Shown here: positions 41,329-51,995 of the stretch, piece by piece
Layout of the letters: each line of letters begins with the position of its first letter
Numbering within the stretch: position 1 is the stretch's first letter
Source: Marinomonas profundimaris
GTDB taxonomy: Bacteria; Pseudomonadota; Gammaproteobacteria; Pseudomonadales; Marinomonadaceae
DNA: 64,000 bases
Reading direction: 5' to 3'
Assembly: GCF_000508165.1 (NCBI RefSeq)
Contig: NZ_AYOZ01000002.1
Location: forward strand, 1-64,000
The notes under the pieces: generated by a model
Seen by the model: the letters and a program-made list of their open reading frames with translations, nothing else
Database searches by the model: none
Told to the model about the DNA's origin: nothing
Program-made: the position numbers and the translations under genes

Positions 41329-42531
41329 TTATTTCTTTGGGGCGGGTTTTTTCTTTTTCTTTTTCGCGCTCGGTGAACGAGCTTTCGTTTTTGGTTCAAG
41401 GCCTTCTATGCGGCCAAATTTAATGTTGGCTTGCATGAAACGTTGAATTTTTTCGATCATTGGTAAATCGTTGATGTCGATTAACGAAATACATTCGCCC
41501 GGTGCACCTTCACGAGAGGCGCGTCCTGCGCGGTGGATATAAGAATCCGCTTTGCGTGGTAAGCGAAGATTGATCACGGTATTGATTTCAGGAAGGTCAA
41601 TGCCACGAGACGCGACGTCGGTTGCGACTAATACTTGCAAGCGACCGCGCTTCATTTGCTTCATGTGTTCACTTCGGTCGCCTTGCTTCATTTCGCCGTG
41701 TAAACCGTCACACATCAGGCCCATTTTACGAATGCGTTGTACCCAAACATCCACATGTTCCCGGTTTGAAACAAATAAAACGGCTTGTTGAACGCGTTCT
41801 TGTGTAAGAAGGTGTTTCAAGATCGCTTCTTTGTGTTCTTCGCTGTCTACGCGATAAGCGGATTGACGAATTTGGCTAGGCACTGTTCGAGAGGATTCAC
41901 CCAAGCGAATTTGCTGCGTTTCGTTGTTTAAAAGTGCGCTAGCGAAGCGCCCCATTTTTTCGCCTTCTAATGTGGCGGAAAACATGAGCGTTTGATGTTC
42001 TTGTGGGAGTTCTTTCGCAATATGGTTGATGGCGTTTACAAAGCCCATATCCAGCATACGATCGGCTTCGTCGATGACAAAATAAGACACATCAGTAAGA
42101 TCAAGCCATTGTTTCTCATCCAGTTCAACCAGTCGGCCTGGTGTAGCAACAAGTATGTCGCATGGTTCGCTCAATTGTTGCTGCTGCATGCCGTATGGCG
42201 TGCCGCCGATAATAAGGTGTGATTGGATTCGAGTGTGTTTTGTCAGTTGCTCTACCACGTTGTAAATCTGGCGAGCCAGCTCGCGGCTTGGTGCCAAGAT
42301 AAGCACTTTCGGTGCCGTTGTAGATTGTTCGTCTCGATCAAGAATGTGCTGAATAGCCGGTGCGCAAAAGGCAATGGTTTTTCCTGTACCTGTTGGTGCA
42401 GTAGCAAGAAGATCAGAACCGTCTAAAGCGATCGGAATGGCTTGTTCTTGGATTTCTGTTGCGGTCTCAAAGCCAAGATCGCTAATGGCTTGTTCTATGG
42501 TGAAATCCAAATCTAAATCAGCAAATGACAT
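41329..42531 (-). CDS. DEAD-box ATP-dependent RNA helicase
   Basis: 400 residues from the ATG at 42529-42531 (MSFADLDLDFTIEQAISDLG). All helicase motifs are present: Q motif, Walker A ATAPTGTGKTIAF, PSRELA, TPGRL, DEAD in VIDEADRMLDMGF, FSATL, ATDVASRGID and HRAGRASREG. A Lys-rich basic tail (AKKKKKKPAPKK) would add RNA affinity. It is nearest to the SrmB/RhlE group that assists ribosome assembly, but assignment to one paralogue is not secure. Confidence 0.93.
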   Translation of the reverse strand: MSFADLDLDFTIEQAISDLGFETATEIQEQAIPIALDGSDLLATAPTGTGKTIAFCAPAIQHILDRDEQSTTAPKVLILAPSRELARQIYNVVEQLTKHTRIQSHLIIGGTPYGMQQQQLSEPCDILVATPGRLVELDEKQWLDLTDVSYFVIDEADRMLDMGFVNAINHIAKELPQEHQTLMFSATLEGEKMGRFASALLNNETQQIRLGESSRTVPSQIRQSAYRVDSEEHKEAILKHLLTQERVQQAVLFVSNREHVDVWVQRIRKMGLMCDGLHGEMKQGDRSEHMKQMKRGRLQVLVATDVASRGIDLPEINTVINLRLPRKADSYIHRAGRASREGAPGECISLIDINDLPMIEKIQRFMQANIKFGRIEGLEPKTKARSPSAKKKKKKPAPKK

Positions 42532-42760
42532 GTAAACTCTCTGTAACGGGATAAATGGCACAACCATCTATGAATGTCATAAATTGACTATGATTATCAT
42601 AATGAAAATGGTCGTAAACCACTATAAGGACTGTATTGTGATTCATGATACCTTGTTTTCTGGGGATTCGAAATCGAAACCTCTGTTGATGGCCTGATAA
42701 GTTAGACCCTTTGTGCGCTTTGCTCTAAAATACAAAAAAATATTCATAAGAAGACACGTT

Positions 42761-43324
42761 ATGCTGCTATCGGATGAGTTGGTTACTGCTCAAACCATGA
42801 AATGGGTAAAAGAATTCATTGTGGCGTTAAATGTTTGCCCTTTTGCTAAACGTGAAATGGAGCGAGACAGTGTGCGCTGCATGGTGCTACGTTCTAAAAA
42901 AATGGATGTGGCGTTGGAAGAGTTGATGGCGGAAGTGCAATGGCTAGATGAGCACCCTGAAACAGAAACGACATTGCTGGTTTTCCCTACATTATTCAAA
43001 GATTTTCATCGCTATTTGGACTTTGTGGATGCGGCCGAAAATCTCATGTTTGATCAAGGTTGCGAAGGGGTTTATCAGTTGGCGACGTTCCACCCAGATT
43101 ATTGTTTTTCTGGAGCGGAGTCAGACGATGTTTCGAATTACACCAATCGTTCCCCTTATCCCATGCTGCATCTTTTAAGAGAGGCGAGTGTGGATAAAGC
43201 GATTGAGTTTTATGGTGATACCTCTGAAATACCCAATCAAAATATTGAAAAAATGGAAACGCTTGGAAAATCGAAATTAGACGATATGTTTGCTGTTTGT
43301 ATGAGAACAGAAAATAACGACTAA
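42761..43324 (+). CDS. DUF1415 family protein
   Basis: 187 residues from the ATG at 42761 (AGAAG site). It has the DUF1415 pattern: WVKEFIVALNVCPFAKREME, then TLLVFPTLFKDFHRYLDFVD, YQLATFHPDYCFSGAESDDV and NYTNRSPYPMLHLLREASVD. Conserved Cys, His and Asp residues (N-V-C-P-F-A, F-H-P-D-Y) suggest a metal or catalytic site, but no function is established for the family. It lies upstream of the CvfB-like gene on the same strand with a short gap. Confidence 0.88.
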   Translation: MLLSDELVTAQTMKWVKEFIVALNVCPFAKREMERDSVRCMVLRSKKMDVALEELMAEVQWLDEHPETETTLLVFPTLFKDFHRYLDFVDAAENLMFDQGCEGVYQLATFHPDYCFSGAESDDVSNYTNRSPYPMLHLLREASVDKAIEFYGDTSEIPNQNIEKMETLGKSKLDDMFAVCMRTENND

Positions 43325-43403
43325 TTTGTCATTTAAACCTGCCTGTATTGCGCTTATGAATGAAGTGCGTATAGTGCGAAAAAAATTGCTTGCCGGAGAA
43401 TTC

Positions 43404-44237
43404 ATGGCTACTCAAATTGGACGCTTAAATACATTAAGAGTCGTAAAAGAAAAAGATTTTGGTGTGTATTTAGACGCGGATGACCTCGGCGAAATTTTGT
43501 TGCCAAAACGTTACGTACCAAAAGACTTGTTGGTCGATGATACGATAGAGGTCTTTGTTTACTTAGACTCGGATGACAAGCTCATTGCGACAACCGAGTT
43601 TCCGAAAGCGCAAGTTGGTGAATTTGCCGCGTTAACGGCGATTGCCGTGAATCAGGTTGGCGCTTTTTTTGATTGGGGATTGCCAAAAGATTTGTTGGTG
43701 CCTTTTAGTCAGCAAAAAAATCGAGTGGAAGAGGGTGAAACACATTTGCTTTTCATCTATTTGGATAACATCACCAATCGAATCGTGGCAACAACACGAG
43801 TCGATGCGCTGTTAAACCGTGAAGAAGCACCTTATAAAGTGGGCGATAAAGTATCTATCATCATTGGTGATAAAACGAATATCGGTTTTAAGTGTGTTAT
43901 CGATAATCGCTTTTGGGGGGTTTTGTTTTTTGAAGATGCCTTTAGACAGCTTCGTAAAGGTGAAAAAACCACCGGATTTATCAAGCAGATGCGCGAAGAT
44001 GGCAAGATTGACTTAAGTCTTCAAGAAGTCGGCTATAAAAAAGTACGTAATATTTTAGATGATATCTTGGAGTATTTGGATGCGCAGGGTGGTGAATCGC
44101 CTTTGACAGACAAAGCCTCGCCAGAAGCCATTTACGCTGTCTTTAAAGTCAGTAAAGCGACGTATAAAAAAGCGATTGGCGCATTGTATAAAGAGAAAAA
44201 GATCCAGCTGACAAAAGAAAAGATCACGAAGATATAG
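43404..44237 (+). CDS. CvfB-like S1-domain RNA-binding protein
   Basis: 277 residues from the ATG at 43404 with GGAG 7 nt upstream; an in-frame start at 43326 would add an unsupported 26 residues. Tandem S1-like OB domains (TLRVVKEKDFGVYLDADDLG-E-I-L-L-P; VNQVGAFFDWGLPKDLLVPF; GEKTTGFIKQMREDGKIDLS) are followed by a C-terminal winged helix (AIYAVFKVSKATYKKAIGAL). This is the architecture of the CvfB/YitL family, RNA-binding proteins implicated in virulence-gene control in Staphylococcus. The role here is unknown. Confidence 0.88.
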   Translation: MATQIGRLNTLRVVKEKDFGVYLDADDLGEILLPKRYVPKDLLVDDTIEVFVYLDSDDKLIATTEFPKAQVGEFAALTAIAVNQVGAFFDWGLPKDLLVPFSQQKNRVEEGETHLLFIYLDNITNRIVATTRVDALLNREEAPYKVGDKVSIIIGDKTNIGFKCVIDNRFWGVLFFEDAFRQLRKGEKTTGFIKQMREDGKIDLSLQEVGYKKVRNILDDILEYLDAQGGESPLTDKASPEAIYAVFKVSKATYKKAIGALYKEKKIQLTKEKITKI

Positions 44238-44262
44238 GTGTTGGTACCGATTGACGTTTTAA

Positions 44263-44297
44263 TAAAGCTGCTAAGTGATACTTAGCAGCTTTTTTTG
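44263..44297. terminator. Bidirectional terminator, overlapping the panE stop
   Basis: A perfect 13-bp stem AAAGCTGCTAAGT/ACTTAGCAGCTTT with loop GAT, then T's. The panE stop codon (44271-44273) lies inside the left arm. Confidence 0.85.
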
Positions 44298-45218
44298 TGT
44301 CTCTTCACGTTGCTCTGGAAAAGCGACGCCATTATAGAGAAGTTGTTGGATAGGTAAGTCTATTGGGCTGTTGTTCAGTAGAAATCCTGATATGAAGCTG
44401 TTTTCCGTTTGGCGTTGTAATCGGATGTCTTCGTGCATAGATGAGCGATTGAGCCGTGTCAGCTGAGCAATGGTATTGACACGATTTTTGAGGTTTTCAG
44501 GCGTTAAATGTTGGCTTTGATCAGCATAGCTAAACTTTGGGTGTGAAAATACACTCGCCAGTTCGGATAATGTTGCATTGACCAATGGCTTGAATTCATC
44601 GTTTAAAATATCGCCATTATGGATGCTGAAGATTGCTGTAATTGGATTAATAACCGCATTAACGGCCAGTTTTTCGATCATTCTTTGATGAATGTTGGTA
44701 ACGGTTAATCCATCAATTGGAAATGCTTTGGCTGGTATGGATGGTTGCCATTCACCGAAGTAAGTGTCTCCTAATCCTGTGTGTTTGATGTGATTTGGTT
44801 CAATTTTCAAAACCCCTTCACTGGTTGTTCCTGCCCAGAGCGTTTGGTTTTCTGATAACGCATTCTGTAGCTCTTCTTGAGCGCCAATGCCGTTACATAA
44901 ACATGCAATGTTTGCATCGTCAGTAATGTGTTGAGCCACTTGTAAAAAAGCATTTTTTAAATCAAAGGATTTTGTGCAAAGTAACACCTTGTCATAAGTG
45001 TCTGTCAGTTCGCTTGCGGCAACGCTTTTTATCTTATGTTTGGAAACCGTAATTTGCTGATCACCATTTTCATTGGTTAGTGACTCCAGTGTGATTTTTT
45101 TACCTGGATTCTCTGATCGGTACACTAGGTGAACTTTGTAGCCTAGTTCTTCGAGCTTACAGGCCCAAAAAAGACCGATGGCGCCAGCGCCAATGACTAG
45201 CCAAGGCGTGTTCTTCAT
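44271..45218 (-). CDS. panE: 2-dehydropantoate 2-reductase (ketopantoate reductase)
   Basis: 315 residues. The N-terminal NADPH-binding G-A-G-A-I-G is in WLVIGAGAIGLFWACKLEEL, the middle TKSFDL and CNGIGAQEEL match the ApbA/PanE fold, and the substrate/catalytic Lys region is QRMIEKLAVNAVINPITAIF. It reduces ketopantoate to pantoate for coenzyme A synthesis. PanE-like paralogues of unknown substrate are common, so the pathway role is likely but not certain. Convergent with the CvfB-like gene. Confidence 0.88.
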   Translation of the reverse strand: MKNTPWLVIGAGAIGLFWACKLEELGYKVHLVYRSENPGKKITLESLTNENGDQQITVSKHKIKSVAASELTDTYDKVLLCTKSFDLKNAFLQVAQHITDDANIACLCNGIGAQEELQNALSENQTLWAGTTSEGVLKIEPNHIKHTGLGDTYFGEWQPSIPAKAFPIDGLTVTNIHQRMIEKLAVNAVINPITAIFSIHNGDILNDEFKPLVNATLSELASVFSHPKFSYADQSQHLTPENLKNRVNTIAQLTRLNRSSMHEDIRLQRQTENSFISGFLLNNSPIDLPIQQLLYNGVAFPEQREETQKKLLSIT

Positions 45219-45302
45219 AAATAGGTTTCCATTAGGTGTTTTATTTCAATCCCTGCTATTATCGCCCCAAAATACATGTTTGAAAATGCAAAGGAGCAGA
45301 AA

Positions 45303-45788
45303 ATGCCATCATTTGACGTAGTATCTGAGCTAGATTGGCACGAAGTCAGTAATGCCGTGGATCAAGCTAACCGAGAAATTACAACTCGTTATGATTTTAA
45401 AGGTGTTAAAGCAAACTACGAAATTAAAGATAAAACCAGTGTTGTGATGGAGGCTGAGGCGGAACCTCAACTTCGTCAGATGTCTGATATTTTAAACCAA
45501 AAATTGGTTAATCGTGGTATCGACTTAAAAAGTTTGGAAAAAGAATCCGTTGTAAAAGGCAACATGCGAGCGTCACAAGCCGTCAGAATGAAAGAGGGCC
45601 TTGAAACGGATGAGGCGAAAAAAATCGTCAAATTGATCAAAGAGAGTAAAGTAAAAGTTCAGGCGCAAATTCAAGGTGATCAACTGCGTGTAACAGGTAA
45701 GAAGCGTGATGAATTGCAGCAGGTTATGGCATTGTTGCGTGGTGCTGATTTAGCGCAGCCAGTGCAGTTTACAAACTTCAGAGATTAA
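45303..45788 (+). CDS. yajQ: YajQ-family nucleotide (cyclic di-GMP)-binding protein
   Basis: 161 residues from MPSFDVVSELDWHEVSNAVD, the invariant start of the family, with AAAGGAG upstream. Other conserved stretches are ITTRYDFKGVKANYEI, VKGNMRASQAVRMKEGLETD and KKIVKLIKESKVKVQAQIQG. Xanthomonas and Pseudomonas members bind cyclic di-GMP and act with transcription factors. Two other cyclic di-GMP genes are in this window (37178, 48921), though not adjacent. Confidence 0.94.
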   Translation: MPSFDVVSELDWHEVSNAVDQANREITTRYDFKGVKANYEIKDKTSVVMEAEAEPQLRQMSDILNQKLVNRGIDLKSLEKESVVKGNMRASQAVRMKEGLETDEAKKIVKLIKESKVKVQAQIQGDQLRVTGKKRDELQQVMALLRGADLAQPVQFTNFRD

Positions 45789-45804
45789 GTTTTTCTGCTC
45801 AATA

Positions 45805-45846
45805 TAAGGAAGGTGGTGTTGTGTTTCATCGACTACCTTCCTTTTT
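45805..45846. terminator. Terminator between yajQ and atl
   Basis: A 12-bp stem AAGGAAGGTGGT/ACTACCTTCCTT (one G-U) with a 14-nt loop, then T's. The atl stop lies in the loop, so the structure serves both genes. Confidence 0.85.
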
Positions 45847-46161
45847 TTCATTTACGGTAAGTTTTGTCCCGACTACTGTCCAGCCTTCTTGTTCAAGTTT
45901 CGCTCTTTGTCTTAAGTAGGCATCCGTGTTTTCTGCGAAACTGATTCGTTGTTGTGAATTAATGACTCGGTGCCAAGGCAGTTTGGTGTCTTTGGGTAGG
46001 TTTTTCATTAAATGCCCCACTTGACGAGCGTAGCCGGGAAAACCTGCTTTTTTCGCCAATTCACCATAAGCAATGCATTCACCCTTTTTTACATCGTGCA
46101 AAGTAAGGAATACTTGATATTTAAAATGATCCATCGCTTGATTAGTCACAAGTTTGCCCAT
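45826..46161 (-). CDS. atl: Alkyltransferase-like DNA-repair protein (ATL)
   Basis: 111 residues. It has the DNA-binding domain of O6-alkylguanine-DNA alkyltransferases (KKGECIAYGELAKKAGFPGY, ARQVGHLMKN), but the active site reads LPWHRVIN: Trp63 replaces the acceptor Cys of P-C-H-R-V. That is the defining mark of ATL proteins, which bind O6-alkylguanine and pass it to nucleotide excision repair without removing the alkyl group. A second start, MDHFKYQ, nine codons in, is possible, since neither has a strong ribosome site. Confidence 0.93.
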   Translation of the reverse strand: MGKLVTNQAMDHFKYQVFLTLHDVKKGECIAYGELAKKAGFPGYARQVGHLMKNLPKDTKLPWHRVINSQQRISFAENTDAYLRQRAKLEQEGWTVVGTKLTVNEKKEGSR

Positions 46162-46209
46162 AAATAGAAGTCATTAATCGAATTCAAGAATGAAATAAAG
46201 AAGGTGTTT

Positions 46210-46680
46210 ATGAGATTTGCTCTATTACTGTTTATCCTAGTGCCCATTGTCGAAATGACGGTGTTGATTCAAGTCGGTAGTGAAATTGGTGCGCTAGCAA
46301 CGGTTGGTTTGGTCTTTCTCACGGCTATTGTAGGCGTGACATTGATCCGTAAGCAAGGGCTTGAAACGTCTTTAAAAGCGCAAGAGAAAATGCGCCGTGG
46401 TGAATTACCAGCATCAGAAGTGGCTGAAGGCTTGATGCTTATTTTTGCCGGTTTGTGTCTGTTGATTCCTGGTTTTGTCACTGATGCCATTGGTGCGCTG
46501 CTATTAATCCCGTCATTAAGAAGATTGTTTGCCGCAGGTTTGATTGTTAAGTTTATTAGTTCGATGATGGCTCGTGGTAACCAATGGCGTGGTGGTCCGG
46601 GTTATGCGCCTCAACAAGAGGGCGATATCATTGAAGGTGAATATGCTAATGAAGATAATGATTTAATAGATAAAAAATAA
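46210..46680 (+). CDS. fxsA: FxsA-family inner-membrane protein
   Basis: 156 residues from the ATG at 46210 (AAGAAGGTG site). Hydrophobic helices FALLLFILVPIVEMTVLIQV, GALATVGLVFLTAIVGVTLI and LMLIFAGLCLLIPGFVTDAI carry the FxsA pattern (P-x-x-E near the first helix; P-G-F-x-T-D in the last). The C-terminus is polar and acidic. In E. coli, FxsA affects exclusion of phage T7 by the F plasmid, and its gene lies upstream of groES, as it does here. Confidence 0.92.
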   Translation: MRFALLLFILVPIVEMTVLIQVGSEIGALATVGLVFLTAIVGVTLIRKQGLETSLKAQEKMRRGELPASEVAEGLMLIFAGLCLLIPGFVTDAIGALLLIPSLRRLFAAGLIVKFISSMMARGNQWRGGPGYAPQQEGDIIEGEYANEDNDLIDKK

Positions 46681-46692
46681 TTTTTTGCTTGG

Positions 46693-46721
46693 GTTGAAAT
46701 ACGGATTACTAGCCGTATATA
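46693..46721 (+). promoter_or_regulatory. Sigma32 heat-shock promoter of groESL
   Basis: GTTGAAA (46693-46699), a 13-bp spacer and CCGTATATA (46713-46721), close to the sigma32 consensus CTTGAAA-N13-CCCCATNTA. No CIRCE inverted repeat is seen, so HrcA control is not indicated. Confidence 0.75.
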
Positions 46722-46807
46722 AAGCCGATAGAGATTCTTGTGTATATCACGAGTTTTTAATCCTGCCAGGGGAATCCTGGTATTGTTTTGATTGGAGAAA
46801 ATGATTG

Positions 46808-47098
46808 ATGAATATTCGTCCTCTGCACGATCGTGTCGTTGTTCGCCGTAAAGAAGAAGAGACAACAACCGCATCTGGTATCGTATTGCCTGGTTCTGCT
46901 ACAGAAAAACCTACGCAAGGCGAAGTGTTGGCTGTGGGCACTGGTCGTATTCAATCTAACGGTGACGTTCAGGCGTTGGCTGTTAGCGTTGGTGATACTG
47001 TCTTGTTTGGTCAGTACTCAGGTCAGACAGTTAAAATCAATGGTGAAGAACTGCTTATCATGAAAGAAGATGAAATCTACGGCGTTGTTGAAGCCTAA
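46808..47098 (+). CDS. groS: Co-chaperonin GroES
   Basis: 96 residues from the ATG at 46808 with GGAG 10 nt upstream. [20 protein letters not shown] is the standard start. The mobile loop that docks onto GroEL is [20 protein letters not shown], and the end is [18 protein letters not shown]. Seven copies form the lid over the GroEL folding chamber. Followed by groL after 62 bp. Confidence 0.97.
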   Translation: MNIRPLHDRVVVRRKEEETTTASGIVLPGSATEKPTQGEVLAVGTGRIQSNGDVQALAVSVGDTVLFGQYSGQTVKINGEELLIMKEDEIYGVVEA

Positions 47099-47157
47099 TT
47101 TGTCTTTGTAGTTCGTATTCGATTTGTAACATTTGAAACAGTTATTTAAAGGTATAA

Positions 47158-48804
<1,647 letters not shown>

Positions 48805-48831
48805 TTTCTCTCTAACTCATTGAAATGAAAG

Positions 48832-48863
48832 AAAACCTCGCTTTTTAGCGGGGTTTTTTTTTA
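48832..48863 (+). terminator. Terminator after groEL
   Basis: Stem AAACCTCGCT/AGCGGGGTTT with loop TTTT, then a T-run. Confidence 0.85.
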
Positions 48864-48920
48864 TAATTAAACTTACTGTTAATGAGTTTCATTATCGATT
48901 ATTTTGGCGGGATTTTATTA

Positions 48921-49643
48921 ATGAGTGTGTTGTCGCAAAAAGTGTTGTTGGAGTTGGTAGAAGCGAAGCGGTTTGGTGTGGAGTATCAACCTATCGTTGA
49001 GTTGAAGACGGGAGACATTTTTGCTTATGAGGCGCTTTCTCGGTTCAGGACGGTCGGTGGTGATTATATTCGCCCAGATTATGTTTATGCCGCGCTACAC
49101 GACAACCCTTTGCTGTTGTTTCAAGTCGAGTTGGCGCAAAAAAAGATTCAACTTGGCGGCCTTTCTAGTAATGAAAAAGTGTTCGTGAACCTCGATCAGG
49201 ATGCTTTTTATGCTTGTGGGCAGAGTGTTGAGGATAACCCTTTTGTTAAACTGATTCAGAATGATGATCGCGATAGGGTTGTGGTGGAATTGATAGAAAA
49301 CTCCGAGATGAGTGATGCGTTAATGAGTCTGTCTATGATTGAGGTTTTTAATCAGCTTGGCGTATCAACTGCGTTGGATGATTTGTGCAATCCAAAATCG
49401 ATGCTGTCGGTTGCTGTGTTGCAGTTGGTGGAATGGGTGAAGCTAGATAAGTGTGTGCTAGAAAAGCGATTAGATGCTAATTTTATGGTATTTGTTTCTA
49501 AAATAATTGATTTTGCGCACGCTACAGGTAAGCGGGTGGTGTTAGAGGGGGTCGAATTAGAGGCTGACTTGGATTTTGCGCGACGCATTGGGGTTGATTT
49601 TGTGCAGGGCTTTTATTTTCGAGGTCAATTTTTAAACTATTAG
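48921..49643 (+). CDS. Stand-alone EAL-domain protein
   Basis: 240 residues from the ATG at 48921. The E-A-L motif is kept (GDIFAYEALSRF), as are the Asn of VFVNLDQDAF, the Glu of VVVELIENSE, the Asp pair of ALDDLCNPKS, WVKLDK, VVLEGVE and QGFYFRG. With metal ligands largely present it could hydrolyse cyclic di-GMP. However, the D-D-F-G-x-G loop is altered to D-D-L-C-N-P, which in other proteins goes with weak or lost activity. No sensor domain or membrane span. Confidence 0.88.
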   Translation: MSVLSQKVLLELVEAKRFGVEYQPIVELKTGDIFAYEALSRFRTVGGDYIRPDYVYAALHDNPLLLFQVELAQKKIQLGGLSSNEKVFVNLDQDAFYACGQSVEDNPFVKLIQNDDRDRVVVELIENSEMSDALMSLSMIEVFNQLGVSTALDDLCNPKSMLSVAVLQLVEWVKLDKCVLEKRLDANFMVFVSKIIDFAHATGKRVVLEGVELEADLDFARRIGVDFVQGFYFRGQFLNY

Positions 49644-49790
49644 TGCCAGATGGTGTGTTACTTTTCGCTTTTTTTAACCTCTCTTGCGTTAAGTGCAAAC
49701 CATTGATTCTAAAGCTATTGATAAATGCTCACCTGTGTAAGATACTTGATAAGATATTTATGTCCATTTTTTGTAGATAAAGGGAAGCTT

Positions 49791-51995
49791 ATGCTCAGAA
49801 AAACCCTCGTTAGTATTGCTGTATCAGGCGCGCTTTATGTGTCCAGCAGTTACGCATTAGAGCTGGGTGAGTTAACCTCTCAATCAAATTTGGATGAGCC
49901 TTACCGCGGTAAAATTGAACTCACCGATGTCGGGACACTAACAAGCGATGATATTTTAATTCGTTTGGGCAGTGAGAGTGAATTTCGACAGGCTGGATTT
50001 GCGCCAACTCGAGTTTTGTCTCAGCTTAAATTTGATGTCACTCGTGAGGGTGGTGATTTGATTGTGGCGGTATCTTCTAACAGTCCTCTTCGAGTGGATG
50101 AACTTCATTTTATTCTTGCTGCTCGTTGGCCAAGTGGTCAAGTGGTAAGGGAGTATCAAACGCCACTTAATCAATCCGCTTTGGTTAAAAAATCTCAAAA
50201 TGAAGTAGTGCAATCCGCACCCGTTACATCTGCATCTAAAGGCTCTGTATTTCGTCAAGCGACCCTGTCTGCGGAGAAAATGTCTACGAAAGGTCAGCTG
50301 AATGTCGTCAAAGGCAATACGCTTTGGTCTATTGCTGGACAGAATCGCCCAACAAATCAGCTCACTATTTATCAGACAATGATGGCGATACAAGCGCTTA
50401 ATAAAGATGCATTCTACTCTGATAATATTAACCTTTTAAAAGAAGGGGCTATTTTGCGTTTGCCGACGCAGGATCAAATAGCGCTTTTCAATCAGTCTAT
50501 TTCAAAAGAAGAGTTCCAGCGCCAGCATGATGCTTGGATGGCGCTTAAAGGGGCAAAAGGTAAATCTTCGGTAGAGCAAGCCCAATTAAATACACAAGCC
50601 AAAGCAAAAGGCGCGTCTAAAGGTGTTGAAAAGGGGGGGGATAAACTTACCCTTGCATCCGGACAAAGTGTTTTACCTGAAAATGTGGCAAGCTCAAATG
50701 CAGGTGATGATAACAGTGCGGCTTTGAACGCTTTGCAAGGCGAATTGTCTGCTTCACAAGAAATGTTAGACAAAGAGCGCAGAGAAAAAGGTGAATTGTC
50801 TGGGAAACTAAGTGATTTAAATAATCAGCTGGCGACGCTTGAAAAGCTGATTAGCTTGAAAGACAAACAAATGGCGGATTTGCAGCAGCAATTTACCAGT
50901 GCGCAGCAGTCTCTGCAGGAGCAAAAAAATACGGTTGACCAGCTTTTAGAAGCCGATCAAATTCGTAGAGAGAAAGAGCAAGCAGAAGCTGACTCATTGA
51001 TGAACAAAATTTTCGGTAGCCCAATTGTTGTTTCGATTGGGGCCGTTGTTTTATTGTTGCTAGGGTTCTTGATTGGCATGGTGATGCGTCGAGCCGGTAA
51101 AAAGCAAGAGGAGCCTGTTGAGTCAAAAAAGGATGAATTTGATCTTTCTTCTTCGGCAGCTGTAGCGCCTGTCGCCGCTGTTGCTGCAGCAGAATATGTT
51201 GCTGATGAGGTGGAGGAGAAAGAAGAGCTTCAAGAAGAGGATCCGTTTGCATTTGATTTTGATACCCCAGATGAAGACGATAACCTAGATGATTTCGGCT
51301 CGTTTGACGAAGATATTGCTTCGGTTGATATGCCTGATCAAATAGAAGAAGAGATTGACCTTTCTGAAGACCCTGAAAGTGAGCTTGAGAGTGCATTAGA
51401 TGAAAATCTCGATGATCCAGATGATATCTTCGCTTCTTTTGATAGCGTTGATGATCTGCCTGAGCCAGAAATCAATGTCTCTGAAGAAGACATGTTAGAC
51501 GAATTAGAAGCGGTTGTTGAGGATGAAATTCCAACAATGACGGCGGAAGAAATTGAACCTGAAGCGAGTGTGGAAGAAGAAGTTGAAAGCGAAGAAGAGT
51601 CTTTCGTTTCTAGCTTGTTGAACGATACAGAGCAAGAAGATGTTGATGAGTCTGCCATTTTTAGCGGCATGTCGGACGATGCGCTAGCAAGTTCGATAGA
51701 AGAGTCGTTGGCTGAAGCGAATGAGGGTGACGTCGAAAGTGAAATTGAGGTACCTTCTTTTGGTGAGGCTGAAGCGGCTGAGGATGAAGAAGTCAGTGAT
51801 GATGAAGAAGAGTTTGATTTCTTTGATGCAAGCGGCGACGAAGTGGCGACAAAATTAGATTTGGCTAGGGCTTATATGGATATGGGTGACGAAGAGGGTG
51901 CTAGAGTTATCCTTGAAGATGTCATTGAGTCGGGTAATGAAAAACAAATTGCTGAAGCGCAAAATATGATGGAGCGAATGTTCCCAAGTGACTAA
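49791..51995 (+). CDS. fimV: FimV-like peptidoglycan-binding polar hub protein
   Basis: 734 residues from the ATG at 49791 (AGGGAAG site). Order: signal peptide (RKTLVSIAVSGALYVSSSYA); the FimV N-terminal domain (LGELTSQSNLDEPYRGKIEL); a LysM-like peptidoglycan segment (VVKGNTLWSIAGQNRPTNQL); a coiled coil (~300-390); one membrane helix (IVVSIGAVVLLLLGFLIGMV); a very acidic cytoplasmic region; and the FimV C-terminal TPR-like end (KLDLARAYMDMGDEEGARVI). In Pseudomonas FimV localises type IV pilus and cAMP signalling to the pole. Gene order fimV-truA-trpF is the pseudomonad arrangement. truA overlaps its end by 8 bp. Confidence 0.9.
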   Translation: MLRKTLVSIAVSGALYVSSSYALELGELTSQSNLDEPYRGKIELTDVGTLTSDDILIRLGSESEFRQAGFAPTRVLSQLKFDVTREGGDLIVAVSSNSPLRVDELHFILAARWPSGQVVREYQTPLNQSALVKKSQNEVVQSAPVTSASKGSVFRQATLSAEKMSTKGQLNVVKGNTLWSIAGQNRPTNQLTIYQTMMAIQALNKDAFYSDNINLLKEGAILRLPTQDQIALFNQSISKEEFQRQHDAWMALKGAKGKSSVEQAQLNTQAKAKGASKGVEKGGDKLTLASGQSVLPENVASSNAGDDNSAALNALQGELSASQEMLDKERREKGELSGKLSDLNNQLATLEKLISLKDKQMADLQQQFTSAQQSLQEQKNTVDQLLEADQIRREKEQAEADSLMNKIFGSPIVVSIGAVVLLLLGFLIGMVMRRAGKKQEEPVESKKDEFDLSSSAAVAPVAAVAAAEYVADEVEEKEELQEEDPFAFDFDTPDEDDNLDDFGSFDEDIASVDMPDQIEEEIDLSEDPESELESALDENLDDPDDIFASFDSVDDLPEPEINVSEEDMLDELEAVVEDEIPTMTAEEIEPEASVEEEVESEEESFVSSLLNDTEQEDVDESAIFSGMSDDALASSIEESLAEANEGDVESEIEVPSFGEAEAAEDEEVSDDEEEFDFFDASGDEVATKLDLARAYMDMGDEEGARVILEDVIESGNEKQIAEAQNMMERMFPSD

